In this document: positions 8,344 through 17,001 of the stretch, in pieces
Numbering within the stretch: position 1 is the stretch's first letter
Layout: every line of letters begins with the position of its first letter
Origin: an uncultured Eubacteriales bacterium
Lineage (GTDB): Bacteria; Bacillota; Clostridia; Christensenellales; CAG-138
Reading direction: 5' to 3'
Length of the DNA: 64,000 nt
Assembly: GCA_902801845.1 (NCBI GenBank)
Contig: CADCJW010000004.1
Coordinates: 133,936 to 197,935, forward strand
The notes under the pieces: generated by a model
What the model was told of the DNA's origin: nothing
Seen by the model: the letters and a program-made list of their open reading frames with translations, nothing else
The model's database searches: none
Made by a program: the position numbers and the translations under genes

Positions 8344-9177
8344 ATGGATAAGGCCATGCAGACCCTGGAGGATCGGCTGCAAAGCTGGTTCCGCGCCCCC
8401 TGGCTCATCTACCACAAGCCCTTTGAGATAGTGGACCACATCTACTTCGTGGGCAACACCTGGGTGTCCGCCTTCTTGCTGGACACCGCTGAAGGCCTGG
8501 TCCTCATCGACTGCGCCATCCAGGAGACCCTGTATCAGATGATCGACAGCTTCTATCAGCTGGGCTTCGATCCCCACGACCTGAAGAAGATCCTCCTGAC
8601 CCACGGCCACTTCGACCATTGCGGCGCCGCCGGGTCTCTGCAGAAGATGAGCGGCTGCGAAGTCTGGGTAGGCGAAGGGGACGGCAACTTCTTCGCCGAA
8701 CATCGGGAATGGATCGCCCACGAGGATCGCTGCCCCGAGTTCGAGGTCACCGGCTACTACGACTATACGAAGCCCATTGATCTGGGCAACTTCCGGCTGG
8801 AAGCCGTTCACTGCCCCGGCCACACGGAAGGGACCACGTCCTTCTTCTTCGAGGCCACCTACCGGGGGGAGCGGGTCAACTGCGCCATTCACGGCGGCCT
8901 TGGCGCGGGGGTCCTGACGGACAGCAACCTGGAGGCCATGGGCCTGCGCAAGTCCCTGCGGGAGGATTATCTGGTCAGCATCGAGAAGGTGCTGGACCGT
9001 CCCGTGGACGTGGTGCTGCCCTCCCACGCGGGCCATCCCGTGGGCTACGACTTCTTCGGCATCGCGGACGGCAAGCCCGGTGCAGGAGATACCTTCGTGG
9101 ATAAGGGCGCCTGGAAGCGGATGTTGACCGCTAAGCAGGCCGAGATCGTGAAGCTGATCGAAAACAGCAAGCTGTGA
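8344..9177 (+). CDS. MBL-fold metallohydrolase
   Basis: This 277-residue protein has the metallo-beta-lactamase motif THGHFDH at residues 86-92, an early strand LLDTAEGLVLIDCA, and later metal ligands in HCPGHTEGT (about residues 157-165) and PSHAGHP near the C-terminus. It begins two bases after tctA and is clearly in the same operon. The family hydrolyses esters, lactones, thioesters and similar bonds in the cytosol; which substrate is used cannot be decided. Given the neighbours, hydrolysis of an imported compound or a derived lactone is plausible. Confidence 0.85.
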   Translation: MDKAMQTLEDRLQSWFRAPWLIYHKPFEIVDHIYFVGNTWVSAFLLDTAEGLVLIDCAIQETLYQMIDSFYQLGFDPHDLKKILLTHGHFDHCGAAGSLQKMSGCEVWVGEGDGNFFAEHREWIAHEDRCPEFEVTGYYDYTKPIDLGNFRLEAVHCPGHTEGTTSFFFEATYRGERVNCAIHGGLGAGVLTDSNLEAMGLRKSLREDYLVSIEKVLDRPVDVVLPSHAGHPVGYDFFGIADGKPGAGDTFVDKGAWKRMLTAKQAEIVKLIENSKL

Positions 9178-9190
9178 TTCCCTGTAATTG

Positions 9191-9220
9191 CCCGGTTGGG
9201 GCCTGCATCCCCCGGCCGGG
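9191..9220 (+). terminator. GC-rich stem between the MBL and amidohydrolase genes
   Basis: CCCGG plus GGGG (9191-9201) pair with CCCC plus CCGGG (9208-9220) around a small loop, followed by TATTTCCTATTT. This may be a weak terminator or attenuator within the operon. Confidence 0.4.
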
Positions 9221-9254
9221 TATTTCCTATTTGAGAGAGAGGAACTGACACGTC

Positions 9255-10406
9255 ATGTATCAGCTTATCATCAAAAACGGACGGGTCCTGGACCCGGCTA
9301 ACGGCATAGATCGGGTGGCCAGCGTGGCTGTGGAGAACGGCCGCATCGTGGGCGTCAACGGTTTCGAGGGGGCGGAGGCGCTGCAGGTGGTGGACGCCGC
9401 CGGCTGTATCGTGACCCCGGGCCTTATCGACCACCACGCTCATCTCTACCCGCTGGCGGCTATCGGCATCCCGGCGGAGGCGGTGTGCTTCGCTTCCGGC
9501 GTGACCACCGCCGTGGACGCGGGCAGCACGGGCTGCGACACCTTTGGGGACTACGAGACCTTCCTGGGTCAAAGCAAGCTTCGCATCCGGGCCTATCTGA
9601 ACGTATGCTCCATCGGCCTCGCGTCCCTCCCTCACCGCATGGAGGACGTGGACCCAGCCCGCTTCGACGAGAGCGCCATCCGGGACACCTTCGATCGCTT
9701 CGGCGACAGGCTCCTGGGCCTCAAGCTCCGCACCAGCCGGGAGATCGTGGGCGAGCTGGGCTACGAGCCCTTGAAGGCCACGGTGGCCCTCGGCGACAAG
9801 CTGGGGGTGCCGGTGATGGTCCACTGCACCAATCCGCCGGGCAGTATTCCGGAGCTTCTCTCCATCCTGCGGCCCGGGGACGTGATGACCCACATGTACA
9901 TGAACAAGGGCCAAACCCTGCTGGACGGGGGCAAGACCGTCTGTGAGGCGGCCTACCGGGCCAGGGAGCGGGGCGTGCTCTTTGAAGCGGCCGACGCCCG
10001 GGCGCACTTCTCTTTCGAAGTCAGCGAACCCGCCATTCGAGAAGGCTTTTACCCGGACATCATCGCCACGGATCTCACCAAGTTCAGCATGCATTTTCGG
10101 CCTACGGCCTTCGACCTTGCCAACCAGGTGGCCAAATATACCCAACTGGGCATCCCCTTCGAGCAGGTCATCGCCTGCTGCACCAGCCGGCCCGCCGAGG
10201 ATATGGGCCTTGCGGGGGAAATCGGGTGCCTCAGCCCCGGCGCTTGCGGCGATATAGCCGTATTCCGGCAGGAGCCCTGCAGCATCCCCTTCGGCGATCG
10301 CCCCTACGGCGACCTGGACCAGGCCCTGCGTCCCTCGTCCTGGCGTCTCCGCACCATGCTCACCGTCCGCAACGGGGAGATGGTTTATCGGGATCAAACG
10401 ATATAA
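9255..10406 (+). CDS. Amidohydrolase family protein (COG3964-type, deacetylase/dihydroorotase-like)
   Basis: This 383-residue metal-dependent amidohydrolase has the HxH pair in GLIDHHAH (H61 and H63), a probable carboxylated lysine in GLKLR (K157), further ligands H190 (VMVHC) and H213 (MTHMY), and the catalytic aspartate D273 (ATDLT). The sequence matches the group annotated as amidohydrolase/deacetylase or D-aminoacylase-like enzymes, whose substrates include N-acyl compounds and cyclic amides. It lies 77 bases after the MBL gene, probably the last gene of the tct operon, and is followed by a bidirectional terminator. The real substrate is unknown. Confidence 0.85.
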   Translation: MYQLIIKNGRVLDPANGIDRVASVAVENGRIVGVNGFEGAEALQVVDAAGCIVTPGLIDHHAHLYPLAAIGIPAEAVCFASGVTTAVDAGSTGCDTFGDYETFLGQSKLRIRAYLNVCSIGLASLPHRMEDVDPARFDESAIRDTFDRFGDRLLGLKLRTSREIVGELGYEPLKATVALGDKLGVPVMVHCTNPPGSIPELLSILRPGDVMTHMYMNKGQTLLDGGKTVCEAAYRARERGVLFEAADARAHFSFEVSEPAIREGFYPDIIATDLTKFSMHFRPTAFDLANQVAKYTQLGIPFEQVIACCTSRPAEDMGLAGEIGCLSPGACGDIAVFRQEPCSIPFGDRPYGDLDQALRPSSWRLRTMLTVRNGEMVYRDQTI

Positions 10407-10430
10407 AGCAGCAATCCGGAAGTTCTCAAT

Positions 10431-10472
10431 AGAACAAGCCCCACCGATCATCCCTTCGGTGGGGCTTGTTCT
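10431..10472. terminator. Bidirectional terminator between convergent genes
   Basis: AGAACAAGCCCCACCGA (10431-10447) pairs with TCGGTGGGGCTTGTTCT (10456-10472), a 17-bp perfect stem with an 8-base loop. It separates the plus-strand amidohydrolase from the minus-strand dehydrogenase and can serve both. Confidence 0.85.
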
Positions 10473-10512
10473 ATTCTGGAGAGATCTATATGAAGGAAAG
10501 CATGTCGATGGT

Positions 10513-11394
10513 TCAGACGTTCTCAGGGCGGATGGCTTCAATGATGTCCTTCCAGCCGCTGGGCTTCTCGTTCACGTACTTTTCCGCGAACTTATAGGGG
10601 GCCAGCGCTTCGTGACGGTGCTTGGCGGCAGTGGCCATATCGGGGGACAGCTTGGATTCCTCCAGCATGGCGATGGAGCCCTTCAGCTCCGCGGCCCGGC
10701 GGGTGCAGTGAATAGCGGTACCCGTGACCAAGCGATCAAGATGTTTGGCGAAGGGAATACCGTCCAGAGATTTGCTCAGGGACGCGATGATCTCCTCGGA
10801 CACGTCGTAGGCGTCGGCCGCCTGCATGGTTTCGATCATCAAGGAGGCGATGCCCTTCATGAAGATGGATCGGACCAGCTTGATGGCGGAGGCGGAACCC
10901 GCCTTGTCGCCGGCCAGGGTGATCCGCATACCCAGAGGCTCCATGGCGGTCTTGAAGGCGACGGCGCCGTTGCCGGAAACGGTGATAGGCACCCGGTGCT
11001 TGTCCTGGGGCAGGGAGCCCAGCATGGCCGCGTCAGCGAACAGCACGCCGGTGTCCTTGATCTTGTCCCAAATAGCGATCTTGGTGGCGGGGGTGGAGGC
11101 GCTCACGTCGGCGTAGATCTGGCCGGGGCGCAGCTCGTCCTTCACGGTGTTGCACACGTCCATGGTGAATGAGGAGGGCACGGCGGCGAACAGCACGTCC
11201 GCCCAGCGGGCCACTTCCTTGGCGTCCTCCACCAGCTCCACCTGGGCTTCCGCGGCCCGGGCGTGGACCTGCTGGCCCATGACGGGGTGGTTCATCATGG
11301 CGTCGTTGGCGCGAATGCCGGTGGTGCCGTTTTGGGAGAAACCCAGCGCGATGCAGTAGGCCGCTTCGCCGAATCCGATAAATCCGATGTTCAT
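10513..11394 (-). CDS. NAD(P)-dependent oxidoreductase, beta-hydroxyacid dehydrogenase-like with DUF1932 C-terminal domain
   Basis: This 293-residue protein opens with the Rossmann fingerprint IGFIGFGEAA (residues 3-12). It continues with a beta-hydroxyacid-dehydrogenase-like domain (DVLFAAVPSS, YADVSASTP, FADAAMLGS) and ends with a helical domain of the DUF1932 type around residues 185-260. It probably oxidises or reduces a hydroxy-acid in the cytosol. It is the second gene of a minus-strand pair with the RraA-like gene, 12 bases apart, so the two likely act on the same compound. RraA-type aldolases cleave 4-hydroxy-4-carboxy acids, so a hydroxyacid substrate fits. Confidence 0.85.
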   Translation of the reverse strand: MNIGFIGFGEAAYCIALGFSQNGTTGIRANDAMMNHPVMGQQVHARAAEAQVELVEDAKEVARWADVLFAAVPSSFTMDVCNTVKDELRPGQIYADVSASTPATKIAIWDKIKDTGVLFADAAMLGSLPQDKHRVPITVSGNGAVAFKTAMEPLGMRITLAGDKAGSASAIKLVRSIFMKGIASLMIETMQAADAYDVSEEIIASLSKSLDGIPFAKHLDRLVTGTAIHCTRRAAELKGSIAMLEESKLSPDMATAAKHRHEALAPYKFAEKYVNEKPSGWKDIIEAIRPENV

Positions 11395-11406
11395 GCAAAT
11401 GCCTCC

Positions 11407-12108
11407 TTACGGCTCGTAGACGTCGTCGATGATCTCGAAGCCCTTCTCATTGAGGGACTTCTCCACCCAGGCCCGGTTGGCGGTGCCATTGCGGGCCGCG
11501 ATCAGTTTCTTCTCGTCGGCCTCCTGGAACTTGCGGGCCTCCACCAGGATGTTGGCGGCGTCCTTGCGGGGGATGCAGATGATGCCGTCGGGATCGGCCA
11601 GAATGATGTCGCCGGGGTTCACGCTGATGCCGCCGCAGGAGATGGGCACGTTGATCTCACCGGGGCCTTCCTTGTAGGGGCCACCGGGGGTGGTGCCGGT
11701 GCAGTACACGGGGAAATCCCACTTGCCGATCTCGTCGATGTCGCGGATGGGACCGTCCAGGATGATGCCGGCCACCTTCTTGGTCAGGTACAGATAGGCC
11801 ATCATGACCTCGCCCATGAGGGCGCGGGTGTCGTCCTCTTCGTTGGAGACCACCAGCACGTCGCCTTCGTTGCAGTAGTTGAGGGCTGCATGGAGGGTCA
11901 GATTGTCGCCGGCGCGGCACTTCACTGTGTAGGCGGGACCGGCCATCATCTGGGCCTTGGGGCTGCTGACGAGCTTGATGCGGGGGTTCATGGCGCAGCT
12001 GCGGCCCATGACGTCCGCGGTGTTGGACGCGGGAATGGACTTGAAGGCTTCCACCAGCTCGGGATCGGGCATTTTGCGCTGCAGATAGATTCGCTTTCCG
12101 ACTGACAT
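11407..12108 (-). CDS. RraA family protein (HMG/CHA aldolase-like)
   Basis: This 233-residue protein has the full RraA fold. GE occurs at residues 99-100, the Mg-binding/catalytic block DGPIRD at 118-123, and VNPGDIILADPDGI further on. Members include RNase E inhibitor proteins, but in Gram-positive catabolic clusters they are usually 4-hydroxy-4-methyl-2-oxoglutarate/4-carboxy-4-hydroxy-2-oxoadipate aldolases or oxaloacetate decarboxylases. Conserved R122 and D123 favour an active lyase. GGAGG lies seven bases before the start, and the gene is first in its operon. A truncated RraA relative occurs at 49.86 kb. Confidence 0.87.
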   Translation of the reverse strand: MSVGKRIYLQRKMPDPELVEAFKSIPASNTADVMGRSCAMNPRIKLVSSPKAQMMAGPAYTVKCRAGDNLTLHAALNYCNEGDVLVVSNEEDDTRALMGEVMMAYLYLTKKVAGIILDGPIRDIDEIGKWDFPVYCTGTTPGGPYKEGPGEINVPISCGGISVNPGDIILADPDGIICIPRKDAANILVEARKFQEADEKKLIAARNGTANRAWVEKSLNEKGFEIIDDVYEP

Positions 12109-12482
12109 GTTTTTTCCTCCCTGTAAACTATTATATATTGAGTAGTTCTCGAAGGGTCCTTTACCCTCTCTTCAATTGAAATTGTACAGAACTTTCCTCA
12201 ATAAATCCAACAGAGATAATTCAGGTTTTCAACAAAAAAACTTTGTGGACCGATGCTGGTTGCCGATGTACCTTTTTTGTCTGAGTTTTTTTACCGCCAG
12301 GTCTTCTCCCACTCACGCATATACCACTAGCTTACTGAACTTCTACTAAAAACGTGTATAACATATAGCTTTTCTGCTAAAAAATATTGTATTCATCTGA
12401 CTACAAGCCGGATTCCAAAAACGCCCAAAGACAGGAGTTTTTCCCTGTTTTTCTATGTCTTCTCGATCACCAATTCCGACTT
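12109..12482 (-). promoter_or_regulatory. AT-rich upstream region of the rraA operon
   Basis: The 370-base gap is AT-rich and holds a consensus -10 TATAAT on the minus strand (12130-12135) 22 bases before the rraA start. No good -35 is seen at 17 bases, so an activator may be needed. The rest, up to the tRNA remnant at 12483, shows no coding potential I trust. Confidence 0.4.
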
Positions 12483-12536
12483 CTCCTAAGCGGAAGGTCG
12501 CGGGTTCGAATCCCGCCGGGGAGGCCAAAAAAGCCC
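12483..12536 (+). repeat. Direct repeat copy 2: tRNA-Arg(CCT) 3'-half remnant
   Basis: CTCCTAAGCGGAAGG... through GGCCA and AAAAAGCCC repeats 3763-3816 with two substitutions over 54 bp. The T arm GCGGG/CCCGC is perfect, but the sequence before CTCCTAA cannot form the 5' half, so this is not a tRNA gene. It is the far-end attachment remnant expected after integration into tRNA-Arg; a terminator (GCCCAGAAACTC.. with TTTTTTGGGC) follows. Confidence 0.8.
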
Positions 12537-12584
12537 AGAAACTCTAAGTTTTTTGGGCTTTTCATTGTTTGATATAATTCCTTA

Positions 12585-12605
12585 TGCAACATTTTTACCA
12601 CATTT
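12585..12605 (+). repeat. 21-bp repeat near the 12.48-kb tRNA remnant
   Basis: TGCAACATTTTTACCACATT plus T is identical to 48694-48714, near the other tRNA remnant. A similar pattern lies beside the intact tRNA (3884-3907). It is probably a recombinase arm-binding site or the residual end of an integrated element. Confidence 0.6.
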
Positions 12606-12782
12606 TGTTATTGCGATAATACAGCCCTCGATCAAATATCATTCGTATGGAAAAACGGCAACCCGTCAGACAGGCCGCCTTGACCATGCTTCGGTGATGT
12701 ACCATTAGGTTCATCGCTGTAAACGTGCCAAAGGATTGAGCGTAGAAAAAAAGCATCCTGGCCGCTTTTGTTTCGGAGTGCC

Positions 12783-12925
12783 GAACATTCCAGCATAGAT
12801 CGTTCCATGGCCAGGAAGGCTTTCGTGGCCTTCAGGCCGCATCCGCTCCATGATCCGCTCTGGTGACCATTGCCGATTCAGGATCAGTCCCTGCGTCTGA
12901 ATCTGGCAACGCAAAGGTTTACGAG
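12783..12925 (-). pseudogene. IS30-family transposase remnant
   Basis: The minus strand encodes RKPLRCQIQTQGLIL, then NRQWSPERIMERMRPEGHES and LPGHGTIYAGMF. The pattern W-SPEqI-xxRL...H-xTIY is the conserved pre-catalytic region of IS30 transposases. Neither the N-terminal helix-turn-helix nor the DDE part can be read around it in this frame, so only about 48 codons survive. It lies between the tRNA remnant and the next operon promoter. The rest of 12606-13035 shows nothing recognisable. Confidence 0.6.
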
Positions 12926-13035
12926 AACGATAAAGATCGAAGAGGAATAATAGGTAAAAAAAGCGCAAAGCATTTGTTTGTTCCGAAAAATCCAGCTCAT
13001 TACTCGAAAAAAGGCAAAAAGACTTCAATTTATTA

Positions 13036-13065
13036 TTGACAATCTTGAAGCGAGAGTTGTATAAT
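13036..13065 (+). promoter_or_regulatory. Consensus promoter of the HAD/ABC-importer operon
   Basis: TTGACA (13036-13041), 18-bp spacer, TATAAT (13060-13065): both hexamers are perfect. A LacI-type operator begins 12 bases downstream, so transcription should be strong unless repressed. Confidence 0.88.
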
Positions 13066-13076
13066 TTACCTACGGA

Positions 13077-13092
13077 ACGCAAACGTTTACGA
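13077..13092 (+). promoter_or_regulatory. LacI-type operator (site 1)
   Basis: ACGCAAACGTTTACGA is centred on AAACGTTT and sits at about +5 to +20 of the promoter above, where a bound repressor would block transcription. It shares its core with the sites at 24616, 31635 and 31825. A CcpA cre site is the main alternative reading. Confidence 0.7.
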
Positions 13093-13120
13093 CAGCAGAA
13101 GCAGAGCAGGAGGAGCACGA

Positions 13121-13876
13121 ATGATCAAAGCCGTTATGTTTGATATGGGCGGAACGCTGGAAGATCTGTATTCCGATGAGAAAAATGATAGGGCTACGGC
13201 ATATGCGCTCTATGATATTCTTCAGAAGCATCACATCGACGTCCCCTATGCGGCGGAACCTCTTTGGTCCATCGTGGGAGCCGGCATTCAGGCATATAAA
13301 AAGGATTCTGAGCGTACCCTCATCGAGCTGAAGCCCGAGGAAATCTGGTGCAATTGGGGCTTCAAAGATATTCCTGTAGACAAGCAGAAGCTGGCGGAGA
13401 TAAGCGAGGAGATCGCCCATATGTGGGAAACCACGTTCTATGATCGTAAGCTCCGCGTCCATGCCGCCGAGATGCTCAAGGGCCTAAAGGAGGACCTGGG
13501 TCTCCACGTGGCGGTAGTCAGCAACACCGGAAGCCTCTTCCAGGTGTTTTCTACCCTGGAAAAGTACGGCGTGCGTCATTATTTCGACGAGATCACCCTG
13601 TCCTCCATCGTGGGTTATCGCAAGCCTCATCCCAACATCTTCCGCATCGCTTGCGCCCAGGCGAATTTAGATCCCTCCGAGTGCGCTTTCGTGGGCGACA
13701 CCCTTTCCCGGGACGTGGTGGGGCCCCGCCGCATGGGCTTCGGCCGCGTGTTCAAAATCAACTCCTTCCTGACCAAACAAAAGGATATCGGTAAGTTCGA
13801 CGTGGCGCCGGACTACCAGGTCACCGATATCTACGACGTATATACCATTCTTAAACAAGAACTGAATAACGCCTAA
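13121..13876 (+). CDS. HAD-superfamily hydrolase-like protein (paralogue 1)
   Basis: This 251-residue HAD subfamily I protein has motif I AVMFDMGGTLED (nucleophile D8), motif II VVSNTGS, motif III lysine in YRKPHPN, and motif IV FVGDTLSRDV. The second aspartate of the usual DxDGT is Gly here, as in the four other HAD genes of this window. That residue is the general acid/base in most HAD phosphatases, so activity may be altered. AGGAGG precedes the ATG, and a cap domain lies between motifs I and II. It is first in an operon with an ABC importer of the sugar-phosphate/ferric type, so dephosphorylation of the imported compound is a reasonable guess. Confidence 0.87.
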   Translation: MIKAVMFDMGGTLEDLYSDEKNDRATAYALYDILQKHHIDVPYAAEPLWSIVGAGIQAYKKDSERTLIELKPEEIWCNWGFKDIPVDKQKLAEISEEIAHMWETTFYDRKLRVHAAEMLKGLKEDLGLHVAVVSNTGSLFQVFSTLEKYGVRHYFDEITLSSIVGYRKPHPNIFRIACAQANLDPSECAFVGDTLSRDVVGPRRMGFGRVFKINSFLTKQKDIGKFDVAPDYQVTDIYDVYTILKQELNNA

Positions 13877-13923
13877 ACTGAGTTATCGACCGTTGTAATC
13901 TACCCTGCATGGAGGTTGTGAAG

Positions 13924-15771
13924 ATGGCAAGAAAAGGATGGGACCGTCCCCCGATGAGTCGGGAGCGGTTCAAGAACCAATTCAGGAACCTGATCGGCAA
14001 TCCGTTCAACGTGATCGTTCTGATCACGCTGATTATGCTGTTCGCGCTGATCGTGATTCCGCTGCTGGCCATGGTGCAGAACACATTCGTGGTGGCCAAG
14101 GCCGAGGTCATGCGAAAAACCATTCCTGGGGCTAAGATCGGCGATTACACCCTGTGGTATTGGAAGTACCTGCTGGCCAGCCCCCTCACGAAAACGATCC
14201 TGTGGGTGCCGCTCAGAAACTCTTTGATCATCGGTGCTTTCGTCACGGTCATCTCCGTGCCCCTGGGGGCGCTGATGGCTTGGCTCATGGTGCGCACGGA
14301 TATCCCAGGCAAGGGATTGCTGTCCGCCCTGATCCTGATCCCCTACATGATCCCCTCCTGGTGCAAGGCCCTGTCCTGGATGACCATCTTCCGCAACCCC
14401 AGCATGGGCGGCTACGGCGTGCTGTACAGCTTGGGCATCCCGGTCCCCAACGCCCTGGCCTCCGGCTTCGTTCCAATCATCATCGTGATGACCATGCACT
14501 ACTACGCCTTCTCCTATATCATGGCCTCCGGCGCCTTGCGCTCCATCAACTCGGAGCTGGAGGAGATGGGCGAGATCCAAGGTGCCACCAAGGCTCAGAT
14601 ACTCAAGAGTATCACCCTTCCCCTGATCCTGCCCTCCATCCTGAGCGCCACCATCATGACCATCTCTAAGTCCATCGGCACCTACGGCGTGGCGGCGCGC
14701 CTCGGTGGCAACAACCCCGACGGCACCCCCTTCTATGTGCTGGCCACCCGGATGAAGGCCTTCATCAACGATGGCCCCAACGCGGTAGGCTACGCCATGT
14801 CCATCCTGATGATCCTGCTGGCGGCGGGCACCATCGTGGTGAACCAGAAGCTCATCGGCACCCGCAAGTCCTACGCTACCATCGGCGGCAAGGGCACCCG
14901 CAGCAATCTCATTCCCCTGAGGGGAGCCAAGTGGCCCATGCTGATCGTCATCGCCGTGTTCCTGGTGGTGGCCATGGTCATGCCCGTGTTCTTCCTGGTC
15001 ATGGAATCCTTCCAGATCATGCCCGGCGCAGGGTACGGCGCGGACAACCTGACGCTGTACGCCTGGATCGGCGAGCTGCAGAACGCACCCCATCCCTCCT
15101 TCAACCAGAACGGCCTGTTCCGCAACTCTGAGTTCGGTAGGGCCCTGGGCAACACGGTGAAGCTGTCCCTGATCGCCTCCCTTATCACGGCGGTCTTTGG
15201 CCAGTTTTTCGGATATATCACCACCCGTGGCCGGGGCAAGTGGTACGGCAACGCGGTGGAGCAGTTGATCTTCATCCCCTATCTGATGCCCGGCGTGGCC
15301 TTTTCCGCCATCTATTTCTCCATGTTCAGCCAGCCCCGGCTGGGCGGCCTCATCCCGTCCCTGTACGGCACGTTCACCCTGATCCTGCTGGTGTCCATCG
15401 TGAAGCATTTCCCCTTCGCCAGCCGTTCCGGCTCCTCCAATATGATGCAGATCTCCGTGGAGCTGGAGGAGGCGGCCACCATCAACGGGGCGGGATTCTG
15501 GCGGCGCATTCGCAGCATCGTGATCCCCCTGGCCAAGAACGGCTTTTTGTCCGGCTTCCTGCTCTCCTTCATCAGCATCGCCAAGGAGCTGGATCTGATC
15601 GCCATTTTGATGACGCCGAAAAACTACACCCTATCCTTCCTGGCCTTTGACTATTCCAAGGAGGCCATGCCCCAGGTGGCGGACGCCATCTGTATCGTCA
15701 TCATCGTATTCATCCTCGTTACCAACCGGATCGCGGACAAATTCGGCGGCAACGTATCCAAGAGCATGTGA
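13924..15771 (+). CDS. ABC importer permease with two fused MetI-like domains
   Basis: This 615-residue membrane protein carries two copies of the binding-protein-dependent permease domain. Each has an EAA-type loop: EEMGEIQGATKAQILKSITL near residues 220-240, and EEAATINGAGFWRRIRSIVI near 515-535. Such fused permeases (AfuB/FbpB/PhnV-like) serve ferric ion, 2-aminoethylphosphonate or hexose-phosphate importers. I place the start at the ATG at 13924, where GGAGG lies eight bases upstream. It is followed by an ATPase and a binding protein. With a HAD gene first in the operon, an organophosphate ligand is more likely than iron, but this is inference. Confidence 0.88.
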   Translation: MARKGWDRPPMSRERFKNQFRNLIGNPFNVIVLITLIMLFALIVIPLLAMVQNTFVVAKAEVMRKTIPGAKIGDYTLWYWKYLLASPLTKTILWVPLRNSLIIGAFVTVISVPLGALMAWLMVRTDIPGKGLLSALILIPYMIPSWCKALSWMTIFRNPSMGGYGVLYSLGIPVPNALASGFVPIIIVMTMHYYAFSYIMASGALRSINSELEEMGEIQGATKAQILKSITLPLILPSILSATIMTISKSIGTYGVAARLGGNNPDGTPFYVLATRMKAFINDGPNAVGYAMSILMILLAAGTIVVNQKLIGTRKSYATIGGKGTRSNLIPLRGAKWPMLIVIAVFLVVAMVMPVFFLVMESFQIMPGAGYGADNLTLYAWIGELQNAPHPSFNQNGLFRNSEFGRALGNTVKLSLIASLITAVFGQFFGYITTRGRGKWYGNAVEQLIFIPYLMPGVAFSAIYFSMFSQPRLGGLIPSLYGTFTLILLVSIVKHFPFASRSGSSNMMQISVELEEAATINGAGFWRRIRSIVIPLAKNGFLSGFLLSFISIAKELDLIAILMTPKNYTLSFLAFDYSKEAMPQVADAICIVIIVFILVTNRIADKFGGNVSKSM

Positions 15772-15802
15772 CCAGTCTTGAGTATAGAAAGGAAGTTCAC
15801 CC

Positions 15803-16956
15803 ATGAGCAAGATCCAGTTGAGCCACATCGATAAGTTTTATGGAGAGAACCACGTCCTGCGGGACGTCAATCTGACCATCGAGGACGGCGACTTCATGAC
15901 GCTGCTGGGTCCCTCCGGCTGCGGCAAAACCACCACGCTTCGAGTCATCTCCGGGTTGGAAAAGGCCCAGCACGGCACCATGACCATCGACGACAAGATG
16001 ATCATCGATGCGGACAAGGCTTTCTTCGAAGCGCCCAGCAAACGGGGACTGAACCTGGTGTTCCAAAGCTACGCCCTGTGGCCCCACATGACGGTGTTTG
16101 AGAACGTAGCCTTCGGTCTCAAGATCAAGAAGATGAAGAAGGAGGAGATCGAGGAGACGGTCATGCGAGCTCTCAAGACCATGCGGATCGAGGAGTATCG
16201 GGGACGCTATCCCAACGAGCTTTCCGGCGGTCAGCAGCAGCGCGTGGCGCCCGAGCCATCGCCTCCAGCCCCAAGCTCCTGCTGCTGGACGAGCCCCTAT
16301 CCAACCTGGACGCTCGGCTGCGCATCGACATGCGGGCGGAGCTCAAGCGTCTCCATAAGGAGACCGGCACCACCATCATCTACGTGACCCACGATCAGGT
16401 GGAGGCGCTGACCATGTCCACCAAGATCGCCCTGTTCAAGGAGGGAGAGATCTCCCAGATCGACACGCCGCTGGGCCTGTACACCAATCCCATCGACCTG
16501 CAGGCGGCGGACTTCATCGGTAATCCCCGCATCAACTTCATCGAAGCCAAAGGCCGTTATGACGGAGACTCCCTGCGGGTGAAGAGCGCCTTCGGCGAAT
16601 ACGTGTTTGCCAAAGAGTTCCTGAAGCTGGACGAAGAGATCCCCGAAGGCCGGGATTTCGACTGCGTCCTGGGCCTTCGCCCCGAGATGGTGGATATTTA
16701 TACCGAGGACCCCCACCACAAGAACACCGTCCCCGCCCAGGTCTACGCCAACCAGCCGGCCGGCAGCGAGACGCTGGTGACCCTTACGGTGGGCGACACG
16801 GAGTTCCTGGCCATCCAGACAGGCCTGGTAGAATATGACATGAACCAAAATGTGTTCGTGGTACTTCACCCCGGCCGCATGAATGTATATAATAAAGAAA
16901 CAGGGCGGCTCATCAAGTTTGCCAAGACCAAGCACAAAGCGGGCGTCGAGGACTGA
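15803..16956 (+). pseudogene. ABC importer ATPase, interrupted by a frameshift
   Basis: The first frame (15803 to about 16247) encodes the ATPase start: Walker A GPSGCGKTT, Q-loop VFQSYALWPH and signature LSGGQQQRVA. After GTGGCG the frame shifts. The next in-register sequence, RAIASSPKLLLLDEPLSNLD (Walker B) and YVTHDQVEAL, continues in another frame to 16956 with a TOBE-like C-terminal domain. Compared with the usual RVALARAIA wording, about four bases are missing near 16247-16252. Both halves are otherwise well preserved, so this is either a recent mutation or a sequence/assembly error. If real, importer function would need another ATPase. Confidence 0.85.
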
Positions 16957-17001
16957 CGACAGCCCCCATAGATCAAGCACCCGGAAAGGAGATACCATTC
17001 C

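Noticed and set aside
12346..12528. Minus-strand frame MASPAGFEPATFRLGE
   Set aside because: Same antisense-tRNA artefact, from the tRNA remnant at 12483.
12711..13118. 135-codon minus-strand frame as an intact gene
   Set aside because: Only the middle part matches IS30 transposase; the ends are unrelated and overlap the regulon promoter and operator.
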